A DNA stretch of 58,085 nt from RGIG7213 sp045544195 (GCA_045544195.1 JAZPYO010000028.1:1-58085); one strand, 5' to 3'. Numbered from the stretch's first letter, positions 7,595-16,432 are shown. The notes: generated by a model not told the origin, from the sequence alone. Made by a program: numbers and translations.

Positions 7595-9895
7595 ATGAGC
7601 GAAATTACTGCTGAAGAAAAACAACAATTGGCAAGTCGCATCGAAGGTATTGGAAGATTTTTCGATAAAAACGTATGTGACAATATGAAGATTTACATAT
7701 TCGGCGGTACTAAAACACAGCGTTATGTAAAACGAGTTTCCGACTATGTAGTTTATATAAATAATATACTTTCGTTGGCTTTTATATTTGCTCACGGTTG
7801 TCTGCGTTGTGATAATGACAGTGATGACCCTGTGAATAAAAAAGCTATAAAGCAGAGTTCGTTGCGTATAATCAATAGCTTGCGCAAGGCGTACGTTCAA
7901 TATCCTGTGACCTCTGAGCTTATACAGTTTGTTCTTTCGGATATACAGTTCGAAATGCTCAACGGTCCTGATGGCGAATTGTACGAGCTTTTTGAGAATC
8001 TCTGCACGTTCCGTTCAAAGGATTTTAATCTTGCACGCTACTACAAGCTTATATCGACTTGGAAGGCAGCTCCGTCAAGATTTAATATGAATTCGAATGA
8101 GCTTGCAGGCATGTTCTACAAATTACTGCAGAATATGTCTTTTTTGAAAGAATATGAGCTCGTAAACGAAGATGGAAGCTTTTCATTTGTAAGTAAAGAG
8201 GCGTTGGATTTTGGCAGTGATAATAAATTTGATAATATTTCAGTCAGCCATTTAATCTATTATAATATTGATCTTTCGCTTGATATGTACGCTTTGTATA
8301 GCATTGAGCGTATAGAGGACGGCGGGGATAAGACTCTCGGGTTACAGTATATTTCCGCAGACGGATTCAAAACCTTGGCTATTACTGTAAATGAAGAAGA
8401 TCCATCCGATACTGAAGAGACGGAAACGCATATCGTTGCCGAGGCTGAAGACTATTATTATGAGATAATAGGCGAAGAATGGGATTTTGATAAAGGAAGT
8501 CAAGAAACAAAAAAAAACGATGATTTTATAGATCAGGTCCATGCGATCAACTATAAATATATAAAGAATCTTGCGCTTTCAATTTCTGATGCTATAAGTG
8601 TTAATATGGGATCTAAAAAGGCACTTTATAATGCATATTCTATAAGACATAGAGATGTATTTGGTAAAATTACTTCTCCTTCAGATATTGAAAATCTTGT
8701 CCTTGACTGGGACGGAATCATCGTTATGCTGCTAATTGAATCCAGCCCTACAAGCGTTCTTGAAACCCTTTTTCGTGCAGTACCTCAGACATTTATTACA
8801 ATTGCTAAAAATTTGTGCAAGCGTATTGACAATTCGGATATGCCGATATACGGTCTTACGGAAAGCGAGCTTCTTTCTAAAGTGAATGATGTTATCAAAA
8901 CTAAGCTTATCCTCGGCGAAACTGGTGGATTTGGAAAGATTCCACGTATGCGTTCGGATGACAGACTGTATGCCCGTGCGGCGTCTTCGCTTATTATTTC
9001 TTCGCTTACTGCGGCACTTGAAGAGGATAATACCGAAAAAGCAATATGTGCAGGTAACATATATGATAATATCACTATTTTGAAAAAAATGAAGAGCGAT
9101 GAGGATTCAGATCAAAAATGTAAGTATGTTTCTATTATTTTAGGTGAAACATTCCGTCATTTACTTTGTTTTTATAAAGGACTTTTTGAATATGGTGATG
9201 CAAAGGGGCGTTTTGATGCTGAATCGTGCAATTGTTGCTTTTCGGAATCAAAAATAGCTATATATCAGAAACAGATGCATACTGCGTTTATGGATGCCGC
9301 AAAAGAGGAAGCGGAGCAGCTAAAGCAGTATAATTCAGCAGATTATCACGATATGCTGGAAATGATGCATAGATTTATAGATCTCTGTGAGCGTTGCAGT
9401 TCTTCAACGCGAAACGCGTCTGTTGAAGGACATAAACTTTATTCTGCGATAGGCAGACATGATATTCTGAATATCAATGAGTTCAAAACCTTCGCCGAGG
9501 GATGCATTAAGAATCTTTTAGATATAAACGAACAAAATGTAGATGCGTGGATTTCTTTTGCACTTGATGTTTTGAGATATCTCCGTACGGGAAGCTTTAA
9601 GGAATCATCGTCCGCTTCTCCCGCTCGTGCTATATATCCGTTTGTTGCTACATATAATCGCGGAAATGAAAACTACGACGGATATAAAACAGTCACATTT
9701 ACCTTGAATATCAATTTGGACAATGAGGAAAATGAACATAAAGTATATATCAATGTTCTTACAGAGTTTTCGTATGATCATAGTAATGTATTTTATTGCT
9801 TACCTAACGGGCTCCGTTCTAATAAGAAGTGGTGGATAGATCCCATTTTGATAGATTTTAAGGAATTCAATGAGATATTTGATGAAATGGAATAG
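7595..9895 (+). CDS. 766-aa protein of unknown function (TIR operon gene 4)
   Basis: I do not recognise this family. It is a large soluble protein without signal peptide or membrane helices. The N-terminal part (about 1-220) looks helical. The middle (about 265-300) is strongly acidic and low in complexity. A Cys-rich patch, ESCNCCFSESK, sits near residue 545, and the C-terminal 90 residues look beta-rich (TFTLNINLDNEENEHKVYIN) and finish in WWIDP...FDEME. The gene follows the ParA-like gene by 15 bp with AGGGGG as ribosome binding site, and its stop lies 9 bp before the SpeD-like gene. Co-expression with its neighbours is therefore nearly certain. Its size makes it a candidate structural core or sensor. 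No nuclease or protease motif is evident. Confidence 0.75.
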   Translation: MSEITAEEKQQLASRIEGIGRFFDKNVCDNMKIYIFGGTKTQRYVKRVSDYVVYINNILSLAFIFAHGCLRCDNDSDDPVNKKAIKQSSLRIINSLRKAYVQYPVTSELIQFVLSDIQFEMLNGPDGELYELFENLCTFRSKDFNLARYYKLISTWKAAPSRFNMNSNELAGMFYKLLQNMSFLKEYELVNEDGSFSFVSKEALDFGSDNKFDNISVSHLIYYNIDLSLDMYALYSIERIEDGGDKTLGLQYISADGFKTLAITVNEEDPSDTEETETHIVAEAEDYYYEIIGEEWDFDKGSQETKKNDDFIDQVHAINYKYIKNLALSISDAISVNMGSKKALYNAYSIRHRDVFGKITSPSDIENLVLDWDGIIVMLLIESSPTSVLETLFRAVPQTFITIAKNLCKRIDNSDMPIYGLTESELLSKVNDVIKTKLILGETGGFGKIPRMRSDDRLYARAASSLIISSLTAALEEDNTEKAICAGNIYDNITILKKMKSDEDSDQKCKYVSIILGETFRHLLCFYKGLFEYGDAKGRFDAESCNCCFSESKIAIYQKQMHTAFMDAAKEEAEQLKQYNSADYHDMLEMMHRFIDLCERCSSSTRNASVEGHKLYSAIGRHDILNINEFKTFAEGCIKNLLDINEQNVDAWISFALDVLRYLRTGSFKESSSASPARAIYPFVATYNRGNENYDGYKTVTFTLNINLDNEENEHKVYINVLTEFSYDHSNVFYCLPNGLRSNKKWWIDPILIDFKEFNEIFDEME

Positions 9896-9904
9896 GAGTG
9901 TAAT

Positions 9905-10708
9905 ATGTTAGCAAACAGACATTATATGCTGGATGCATACGGTTGTTTTGTTGAACAATCAAATAGTATAATGGTAGTGAATGATCTTTTGGTGCAGTTG
10001 GCAAATGATTTTGATATGAAGCCGATAATGCCTCCGTTTTTAGTGCCGTTTTATTATTGCTCTGATTCGGAAGATGTGGGAATAAGTGCGTTTTGTATCT
10101 GCTCAAACGGTTCACATATTACTATTCACACATTCCCATACCGTTCTTGCTACTTTGTTGATATTCTTACTGACAAATTTTTTAGCGAAGCTGATGTGAC
10201 AAATGCTATACAGAATCAGATATATGCAAGTCAGATCAATACAAATGTTGTTGACAGACGTGTATACGAGGGGATTGACGGTAACATAGATACTAATAAT
10301 GATTTCGGACCGCACTATATGATAACTATTGAGGATGTTGACGTATCATTTGAAGATGTTTTTTCATGGCTTGATTGTATTGCTCCGAAAATCAATATGA
10401 GTCCGATTTGCAGACCGTATGTTATTTTTGACAAGATAAAAGATCCTGAATATATATCAGGTGTGCTTGTTGTTGCTCAAAGTCATATCGCTTTCCATTA
10501 TTCAATTAAGGAACGCAAAGCAAATCTTGATATTTTCTCGTGTAGCTTCCTTGAAAACGGTTTGGTTGACAATCTGATTCACGATTCGTTTGGAGATGAT
10601 ACACAGATAAATCTTTTTGCCAGAGGAAGCAAACACCGCATTCGTTGTGAAACCGCATCACGCCAGGCTCGTATAAAGCGTGATGAGTCGTGGAAACATA
10701 ACATTTAG
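9905..10708 (+). CDS. Tandem AdoMet-decarboxylase-like (SpeD-fold) protein (TIR operon gene 5)
   Basis: Both halves resemble prokaryotic S-adenosylmethionine decarboxylase, a self-cleaving pyruvoyl enzyme. Half 1 has GSHITIHTFP (S70, H75) followed by VDILTD, with D90 where the catalytic Cys should be. Half 2 has QSHIAFHY (S193, H198) followed by LDIFSC (C213). The spacings of 5 and 15 residues equal those of Ser63, His68 and Cys83 in the Thermotoga maritima enzyme. Half 2 may therefore still autoprocess, while half 1 has lost the Cys and the Glu before the cleavage Ser. The 267-aa fused length resembles the two-lobed eukaryotic form. No spermidine synthase gene is nearby. A role in the TIR system, as enzyme or ligand sensor, is inferred. 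Confidence 0.75.
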   Translation: MLANRHYMLDAYGCFVEQSNSIMVVNDLLVQLANDFDMKPIMPPFLVPFYYCSDSEDVGISAFCICSNGSHITIHTFPYRSCYFVDILTDKFFSEADVTNAIQNQIYASQINTNVVDRRVYEGIDGNIDTNNDFGPHYMITIEDVDVSFEDVFSWLDCIAPKINMSPICRPYVIFDKIKDPEYISGVLVVAQSHIAFHYSIKERKANLDIFSCSFLENGLVDNLIHDSFGDDTQINLFARGSKHRIRCETASRQARIKRDESWKHNI

Positions 10709-10832
10709 TTGTGCAGTAATAGCTTTGATCAATGCTATTGTCTATATGATTTCTTTGCAGTAGTATTCAAATCTTTTCGTTTTTTATTGTGTACTTAAAG
10801 ATGAGGATTGCATTTGAATTACAAAATGATAT

Positions 10833-10877
10833 AAAAAGATTTCACATTCTGTGTAATGCAGACTGTGAAATCTTTTT
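10833..10877. terminator. Bidirectional terminator closing the TIR operon
   Basis: A perfect 14-bp stem (10833-10846 with 10864-10877) has A-run and T-run arms, AAAAAGATTTCACA and its complement. It lies between the convergent five-gene operon and the leftward exonuclease gene, and can serve both. Confidence 0.88.
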
Positions 10878-10889
10878 TTGTATTTGAAA

Positions 10890-11732
10890 TCATAAAACAT
10901 TTGATTTTTTTAAAATCTGATTTGTGGTTTCGCCGTTATATGTAAACTTCAAATCGTCATAATCAAATGGAATCTCAGAAGATGCGGATAGCCTTATTAG
11001 TTTATAGTTTAGTCTCAATCGCTCTTTATTTGCTTTTATCGAATTTCGGATATGCTCTTTTTTGATGGCTTCGACATTATCGAGTATCCCTTCAAGCGAA
11101 TTGAACTCGTTTAAAAGCAGGGCTGCGGTCTTTGGTCCTATTCCTTCTGCGCCCCTTATGTTGTCCGCCTTGTCGCCTACAAGTGATTTATAGTCAGCGT
11201 ATTGAAAAGGGAATATGCCGAGCTTTTCTTTTATGTACTCAGAGGTACACATAACGGAGTTTTTACCTCTGTAACGCAAAACGCTGACATTTTCGGTTAT
11301 CAGCTGAAAGAAATCGCTGTCCTGAGATGAAATAATTACCTTTTCTGCCTTGCCGTACTTAAGTGCATAAGCGGCTATGATGTCATCTGCCTCACAGGAT
11401 CTCGTTTCGTAATATTGTACACCGAGGGTGTCAAGACAGGAAAATATATGCGGTAACTGTGAAAAGGGAATATCTTCCTCGGGTAATTGATCAAAATCGG
11501 GGCGGTTTGCTTTATAATCCGGCGATAACTCACATCTTGCGTTTTCGCACTCTCCGTCGAATATAACGATAATGTGTGACGGGGAATATTGCCGTATCAT
11601 TTTTAAAAGCGCGCCGATAAAGCCGAGGGTGCCGTGTATGGCAAAGCCATTGCTATTAAATATTCGCGACGGCATACCGTAAAACATTTGAAAAAGCAAG
11701 TTGCTGCCGTCTACTATAAGTAATGTATTCAT
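10890..11732 (-). CDS. 5'-3' exonuclease (PolA-type flap endonuclease domain)
   Basis: This protein corresponds to the stand-alone 5'-3' exonuclease/flap nuclease domain of DNA polymerase I, which removes RNA primers and flaps during replication and repair. The N-terminal motif LLIVDGSNLLFQMF carries the first metal-binding Asp. CEADDIIAAYA and ISSQDSDFFQLI supply the acidic cluster, and LVGDKADNIRGAEGIGPKTAALLL is the helix-hairpin-helix with the last Asp pair. At 280 residues it has the usual length of the free-standing form, such as Bacillus YpcP. A moderate ribosome binding site (TAGGTT) precedes the ATG. It shares a bidirectional terminator with the convergent TIR operon but is otherwise unrelated to it. 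Confidence 0.9.
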   Translation of the reverse strand: MNTLLIVDGSNLLFQMFYGMPSRIFNSNGFAIHGTLGFIGALLKMIRQYSPSHIIVIFDGECENARCELSPDYKANRPDFDQLPEEDIPFSQLPHIFSCLDTLGVQYYETRSCEADDIIAAYALKYGKAEKVIISSQDSDFFQLITENVSVLRYRGKNSVMCTSEYIKEKLGIFPFQYADYKSLVGDKADNIRGAEGIGPKTAALLLNEFNSLEGILDNVEAIKKEHIRNSIKANKERLRLNYKLIRLSASSEIPFDYDDLKFTYNGETTNQILKKSNVL

Positions 11733-11748
11733 TTTTAACCTAATAAAT

Positions 11749-11774
11749 ATCCTCAGAGCCGAAACCCTGAGGAT
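11749..11774. terminator. Short hairpin upstream of the exonuclease gene
   Basis: ATCCTCAG (11749-11756) pairs with CTGAGGAT (11767-11774). The T-run lies on its plus-strand side, and in the minus direction only a weak U tract follows. It may be a weak terminator of the dockerin gene upstream. Confidence 0.45.
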
Positions 11775-11791
11775 AATTTTTTGAAATTTTA

Positions 11792-13294
11792 TTATGCCGG
11801 TGCTTTCAAGCCCTTTTGCATATATACATCAAGCACGGTCGTGTTAGCGTGGTGAGACCATACGCTGAAGTAACCTGAGTTTTCGAGATTTGTAAGTCCG
11901 CAGAAGAACATCTTGCCTGCTGAGTCACGAACACATATCTGATTGTACGTTGTATCCACTCTTATGGAGCATACGAGATAACGTGTTCCGTCTCCGGGGT
12001 ACATATAATACTTTATGACATCGCCTGCATCTACAACGCTTATTCTGCGAGCCTGTGAACATGTAACAGGAAGCTGAACTCTTGCCATTACCTCGCTCCA
12101 TAATGTTCCGTGGAGGTTAGGACCGTTTCCAACGCCTGTAAACAGTGTAGCAAAAGCAGAGTCGCTGAAGCACAGCCAGATACCGCCAGCTTTTGTGGGA
12201 TTGTGATTTGATGCGGGAAGTCTTACGCCGATATGAGCACCGTTATGCTCACTTGACTTATACATATTCTGATAACTGCGGTCAGCTACTGATGCCACGG
12301 AAAGATGGATCTCATACTGATATTCGTTATACGGATTGTACGAATTGGGCATTACGAGCTGATATGCGCCGTTGTTAGGCCATGATGCGTTAGAGAAGTT
12401 TGCTATCGTTGAGGGATTTGCAGAGGGAGCTGCATACGTATCGGATACAGAGTTGTATATCTTGGAAAGAGAATGAGCGGGAAGTCCTGCAGGATTAGGA
12501 CGCATTGCGTACATGAACGATGAGTTTATAGCTTCTCTGAAAGGCTCATTTGTATTTTCTACATATGCATAACCGCTGATTCTTTGTATTCTTTCGGTAG
12601 AACCGTGGTCATAACGCAGATTAGTACCCGCACAAATAAACTCGTGACCGGGGATATATACAATATCTCCCTTGCGAACCTGGCTTATGTTCGTTATCTT
12701 GGTAAATCCGTACTTGCTCTGAAGAGTTTCTGCGGGAAGACCGCCGTGGAAGTATACCTGGTCTGTAAATCCTGCACGGTAGAGAACCCACGATACGAAT
12801 CTGTTACAGCTTGACACCGTTTCGGCGGGATTTATAGCGCCCGCAACAGAGCCCGTGTAGAAGTTATAAGCAGGGTTTATCATACTGTCGCCGTAAACGA
12901 AGTTGTTGTAGTTACAGAAATCCGTAACCCATCTCGCTTCACGCATGATTATTTCAACAAGCTCGTCGTATGTAGGCGGAACATACTCGGGTTCAACCTG
13001 TATTTCGTAAGTTTCACCGAGGTTTGCTTTAGCTGCAGTAATATCAGCCTTGGTTATAGAGCCGTCTCCGTTAACGTCAACGTCTGCACTGTACGGAAAC
13101 GATGTCGGATTTGCGATATGCTTTTTGATCCTTATCAGGTCTTTTGTGTTGATAATACCGTCTTTATTCGTGTCACTTTTTGAGACGGTTGCGGCATCTG
13201 ACATCATCAGCGATGCAGGAATGTAAACGGCTCCTGCGAGCAGCGCCAGTGAAAGAATGATGCCGGCAGCTTTGATAAAGCTCTTCTTTTTCAT
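11792..13294 (-). CDS. Secreted dockerin protein with NlpC/P60-like domain
   Basis: The product has a basic start and hydrophobic segment (about 4-30), so it is exported or N-terminally anchored. Residues about 41-94 form a type I dockerin with two calcium-binding repeats (DTNKDGIINTKDL and DVNGDGSITKAD), which normally docks to a cohesin of a cellulosome-like complex. A domain at about 108-260 has the layout of NlpC/P60 or CHAP Cys-His peptidases: SSCNRFVSWV with C163, and IPGHEFICAG with H217. The C-terminal 200 residues look like a beta-sandwich. I chose the ATG at 13294 because AAGGAG lies just upstream; a start 13 codons earlier lacks a ribosome binding site. The next gene upstream is a lipoprotein paralogue, which implies tandem duplication. 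The substrate is unknown; peptidoglycan is a guess. Confidence 0.75.
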   Translation of the reverse strand: MKKKSFIKAAGIILSLALLAGAVYIPASLMMSDAATVSKSDTNKDGIINTKDLIRIKKHIANPTSFPYSADVDVNGDGSITKADITAAKANLGETYEIQVEPEYVPPTYDELVEIIMREARWVTDFCNYNNFVYGDSMINPAYNFYTGSVAGAINPAETVSSCNRFVSWVLYRAGFTDQVYFHGGLPAETLQSKYGFTKITNISQVRKGDIVYIPGHEFICAGTNLRYDHGSTERIQRISGYAYVENTNEPFREAINSSFMYAMRPNPAGLPAHSLSKIYNSVSDTYAAPSANPSTIANFSNASWPNNGAYQLVMPNSYNPYNEYQYEIHLSVASVADRSYQNMYKSSEHNGAHIGVRLPASNHNPTKAGGIWLCFSDSAFATLFTGVGNGPNLHGTLWSEVMARVQLPVTCSQARRISVVDAGDVIKYYMYPGDGTRYLVCSIRVDTTYNQICVRDSAGKMFFCGLTNLENSGYFSVWSHHANTTVLDVYMQKGLKAPA

Positions 13295-13342
13295 TATTTT
13301 CTCCTTGGTCATATATTGGTGAATACAATTCATCTATATATA

Positions 13343-13370
13343 ATTATATCTATCTTGTGATTTTTGTCAA
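13343..13370 (-). promoter_or_regulatory. Promoter of the dockerin/NlpC-like gene
   Basis: On the minus strand, TTGACA (13365-13370) and TATAAT (13343-13348) are separated by 16 bp, about 50 bp before the chosen start. Confidence 0.8.
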
Positions 13371-13520
13371 TGAAATTGCCGACGAAAATAACAAAAACGG
13401 CATTTTCAACAAAAAACGCACGCGTTTATTGTTGAAATCAACAATCGAAATGTTACGGACCATAATACGGTTTTTGCTTACTGTGAAAATTTATTTTATT
13501 GCTTTTGTAAAATGTAAAAT

Positions 13521-13540
13521 GCCGCTGCTTTTACAGCGGC
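13521..13540 (-). terminator. Terminator of the NlpC-like lipoprotein gene
   Basis: GCCGCTG (13521-13527) pairs with CAGCGGC (13534-13540). On the minus strand the stem is followed by ATTTTACATTTTAC. It lies 20 bp past the stop of the gene at 13560-14876. Confidence 0.7.
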
Positions 13541-13559
13541 AAATATTACTTTTGATAAA

Positions 13560-14876
13560 TTACGCTTTTACACCCTTTATGGAAATATCCTCGCATGTCA
13601 TATCCATACTGTGATTATTAACCTTGAAATAGCACTTGTCCGGAATATTGCATTCGCCGGCGTAAACGATGTTTCCGTCATTGCCTCTTACAACTATCTG
13701 ATCGTATTCAGCGTTTATGCGAATTGAGCATATAAGATACTGCTCGCCGTTTGAAAGCTTCATAAAGTACTTTATGTAATCTCCCGTGTCAACAACGGTA
13801 TATTTGTGCATTGTATCGGTTGATTCGGGAAGACTGAATGTAGCTACTCGCTCGTTCCATACCTTTGCTTCGGAAAATTTACCAAGGAACAGATGAGCCG
13901 ACTTATCTCCGCGTAGTGCGATCCATATCCCGCCGTCATATCTTGAGGGCGTGTCTCGTTTATCGGGAAGAGCAGAGCCGATATAGCTTGCTACCCATGT
14001 GTTTCCGTTGGACATTGTATTCTTTACAGAAAGGTTTACGTGAAACTCGTAAGCGCTGTACTTATCATTGCTGTGTGAATATGAATATCTTATCGTAACT
14101 GTGTCAGTTTTATTTTCTTCAGTATGCAGAACCTCTGTGTTTTCGCTGGGCATTGCTGCATCCTCGGAATGAGGGCCGTAAATATCGATCATTGAAGGGT
14201 TGGGCATATAGTCGGGCGAAGGACGCCATGCATAGCAGAAATTTAGTATCGGCTCGTTAAAGGGCTGAGGACCGCGCGAGCCGTTTATTCTTTCAATAGT
14301 GCCCGCGTCATAACGCATATTAGGTCCTGCACATATAAAAACGTGTGAGGGATCGCCATTTGCGTTGGGATGAACGAATACGATGTCACCCGCCTTGCAG
14401 GCTCTCGCGCTGTCTATACGCGTAAAGCCGTGTTCTTCAGCGTATCTGTCTATATTAATACCGTGGAACCAGTTCTGATCGATAAATCCCGCACGGAACA
14501 TTATCCAGTTGACCATTCTGTCGCAGGCAACTATGCGTTCGTCGGGCTTTATGGCTTTTGCGGGATCAAGCTCACGCCAGTTTATAGCAGGATTTATACG
14601 TGCATCGCCGTAGGTGAATTTGTTGTCGCGGATGAAGTCGGCAACTATCTTGCCCTCCTTCATCATAGTTTCTACCAGTTCTTCATACGTAGGACGTACC
14701 CATTCGGTCGTATTATCGTCGTTTGCTTCCGTCTGCTCAGAGTCGTTTGTTGCATCAGAGATACCCGTGTCGGACGCATCAGATCCGGTTTGCGTATCAG
14801 CACCGCCGCAGCTTGTCAATGCTATGACAAAGGCAAAGCATAAAAGCCTTGTCAAAATCGTCTTTGTTTTCTTCAT
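13560..14876 (-). CDS. Lipoprotein with NlpC/P60-like domain, paralogue of the dockerin gene
   Basis: A lipoprotein signal peptide ends in the lipobox LTSC (C23), so the mature protein is membrane-anchored outside the cell. A Ser/Thr/Asp-rich linker follows. The central domain matches the neighbouring dockerin protein: YEELVETMMKEGKIVADF at its start, ACDRMVNWIMFRAGF with the presumed catalytic Cys, and PSHVFICAGPNMRYD with the His. The C-terminal domain is also shared, ending in ...YFKVNNHSMDMT versus ...YFSVWSHHANTT. This copy has no dockerin, so one paralogue is tethered to the membrane and the other to a scaffold. GGAGAA precedes the ATG. The enzyme class is inferred from Cys/His placement only. 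Confidence 0.72.
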   Translation of the reverse strand: MKKTKTILTRLLCFAFVIALTSCGGADTQTGSDASDTGISDATNDSEQTEANDDNTTEWVRPTYEELVETMMKEGKIVADFIRDNKFTYGDARINPAINWRELDPAKAIKPDERIVACDRMVNWIMFRAGFIDQNWFHGINIDRYAEEHGFTRIDSARACKAGDIVFVHPNANGDPSHVFICAGPNMRYDAGTIERINGSRGPQPFNEPILNFCYAWRPSPDYMPNPSMIDIYGPHSEDAAMPSENTEVLHTEENKTDTVTIRYSYSHSNDKYSAYEFHVNLSVKNTMSNGNTWVASYIGSALPDKRDTPSRYDGGIWIALRGDKSAHLFLGKFSEAKVWNERVATFSLPESTDTMHKYTVVDTGDYIKYFMKLSNGEQYLICSIRINAEYDQIVVRGNDGNIVYAGECNIPDKCYFKVNNHSMDMTCEDISIKGVKA

Positions 14877-14973
14877 TTTTTTCTCCGTTCCGCCGTTGAT
14901 GCGGCAAAATTTTCTTACCCGTAAAAGCTTTCAAATTTCAAGATCGGCTGCTACGGTATATGCAATGATCATA

Positions 14974-15002
14974 ATTATAAACTAAAGCCGTTGTTTTGTC
15001 AA
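14974..15002 (-). promoter_or_regulatory. Promoter of the NlpC-like lipoprotein gene
   Basis: On the minus strand, TTGACA (14997-15002) and TATAAT (14974-14979) are separated by exactly 17 bp. It lies back-to-back with the hom promoter in the divergent intergenic region 14877-15226. The rest of that region is AT-rich and holds no gene I can support. Confidence 0.8.
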
Positions 15003-15103
15003 TACTAAATAAGTTTTTAATTACTTGTCATATGCTAAACATAATATCCGTCATTTATTTATGCATATTTTACAAAACAACGGTAAATAATGATAATTTA
15101 GTG

Positions 15104-15132
15104 TTGATTTTATCGTTCTGTTGTGATATAAT
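15104..15132 (+). promoter_or_regulatory. Promoter of hom
   Basis: A -35 TTGATT (15104-15109) and a perfect -10 TATAAT (15127-15132) lie 17 bp apart. The leader before the hom start is about 90 nt. No T-box or riboswitch signature was recognised in it. Confidence 0.78.
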
Positions 15133-15226
15133 ACAAAAGATATTTGGGTAATAATTAAAGCAAAGCGGTGTTTATTCGGCGTTTTATTTGCCGATCAAGC
15201 AAGCCGCGAATGAAAGGAACGATAAA

Positions 15227-16432
15227 ATGATAAATGTAGCTGTTTTAGGATTCGGCACGGTAGGAAGCGGTGTTTGTGAGCTTCTGACGATGAACGCCGA
15301 TATCATTGAAAAAAATGCAGGTGAAAAGATCAACCTCAAGTATATTTGTGATATAAGAGATTTTCCGGGCAGCCCTTTTGAAGATAAAATGGTTAAGGAC
15401 TTTGAGGTAATTCTTAATGATCCCGATGTAAACGTTATCGTTGAAACCATCGGCGGCAGAGGTCTTGCGCTGAAGTTTACTCAGCAGGCACTTGAGAAGG
15501 GGAAAAGCGTTGTTACATCAAATAAAGAGATAGTTTCCTATCACGGCGTTGAGCTCATGAAAAAGGCAAGAAAGAACGGCGCAAGATATTTATTTGAAGC
15601 AAGCACAGGCGGTGCTATTCCCGCTCTTACTCCTATAGCGCAGTGCCTTGCGGCGAATAATATTGACCGAATTGCAGGTATACTTAACGGCACAACAAAC
15701 TATATTCTTACTAACATGTTCGTTCACGGCAAAAGCTATGACAGAGCATTGGGTGAGGCACAGGAAAAGGGATACGCGGAAAAGGATCCTACAGCAGATG
15801 TTGAAGGATTCGATACATGCAGAAAGATATGCATACTCGGCGCTATTATGTCAGGCAAGCTGACAGATCCCGAAAAGGTCAGCACGACCGGTATTTCAAA
15901 GATAACAAAAAAGGATGTTCAGGCGGCTGAAAGCTTTGGATGCAAAATAAAGCTTCTCGGCGTTGCAGTTCAGCAGGAAAACGGATTGTTTGTAGAGGTA
16001 GCACCCTACTGCATTACGGATAATGTACCGCTTTACGGTATAGAGGATGTTTTCAACGGAATAATGGCTGATACGGATGCCGCAGGAACGGTAATGTTCT
16101 ACGGCAGAGGCGCAGGCAAGCTCCCTACAGCCAGCGCGGTTGTATCTGATATAATCGATATCGCAGCAAGAAAGAATGCTAAATCTCCCTTCGAAGTGTG
16201 GGAAAACTCCGATAATGTCGCAAAGGATATGCGAGCTATCGCTTATCTTATGAGAGTCGGCGGAGATGTAGAGGAATTCAAAAAGAAATATGACACAGAT
16301 GCTATGGTGACGGAGGACAGTGTTCTGTCGTTTGTCACAGGTAAGATGACAGCAGAGGAATACAGTACATTTGTTTCAAGGCTTGAGGGCGACGGATATT
16401 CGGTCATCTCCTCGTACAAGATATTCGAGTAA
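15227..16432 (+). CDS. hom: Homoserine dehydrogenase
   Basis: This enzyme reduces aspartate semialdehyde to homoserine with NAD(P)H, the branch step to threonine and methionine. The N-terminal nucleotide-binding fold begins with VAVLGFGTVGSGV (residues about 4-16). The substrate site is seen in GILNGTTNYILT, preceded by EASTGGAIP, and ...EGFDTCRKICILG follows. The 401-aa product has only a short C-terminal extension after the catalytic domain, so a complete ACT domain is doubtful and threonine feedback may be weak. I chose the ATG at 15227 because MINVAVLGFG is the natural family start and AAGGA lies upstream; the in-frame TTG at 15188 has no ribosome binding site. No thrB or thrC is adjacent. 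Confidence 0.92.
   Translation: MINVAVLGFGTVGSGVCELLTMNADIIEKNAGEKINLKYICDIRDFPGSPFEDKMVKDFEVILNDPDVNVIVETIGGRGLALKFTQQALEKGKSVVTSNKEIVSYHGVELMKKARKNGARYLFEASTGGAIPALTPIAQCLAANNIDRIAGILNGTTNYILTNMFVHGKSYDRALGEAQEKGYAEKDPTADVEGFDTCRKICILGAIMSGKLTDPEKVSTTGISKITKKDVQAAESFGCKIKLLGVAVQQENGLFVEVAPYCITDNVPLYGIEDVFNGIMADTDAAGTVMFYGRGAGKLPTASAVVSDIIDIAARKNAKSPFEVWENSDNVAKDMRAIAYLMRVGGDVEEFKKKYDTDAMVTEDSVLSFVTGKMTAEEYSTFVSRLEGDGYSVISSYKIFE

Noticed and set aside
9905..10708. Ordinary spermidine biosynthesis gene speD
   Set aside because: The protein is a diverged tandem, half 1 lacks the catalytic Cys, and no speE, speA or related gene is near.
14877..15226. T-box or SAM riboswitch before hom
   Set aside because: No T-box sequence, specifier stem or SAM-type helices could be recognised in the roughly 90-nt leader.
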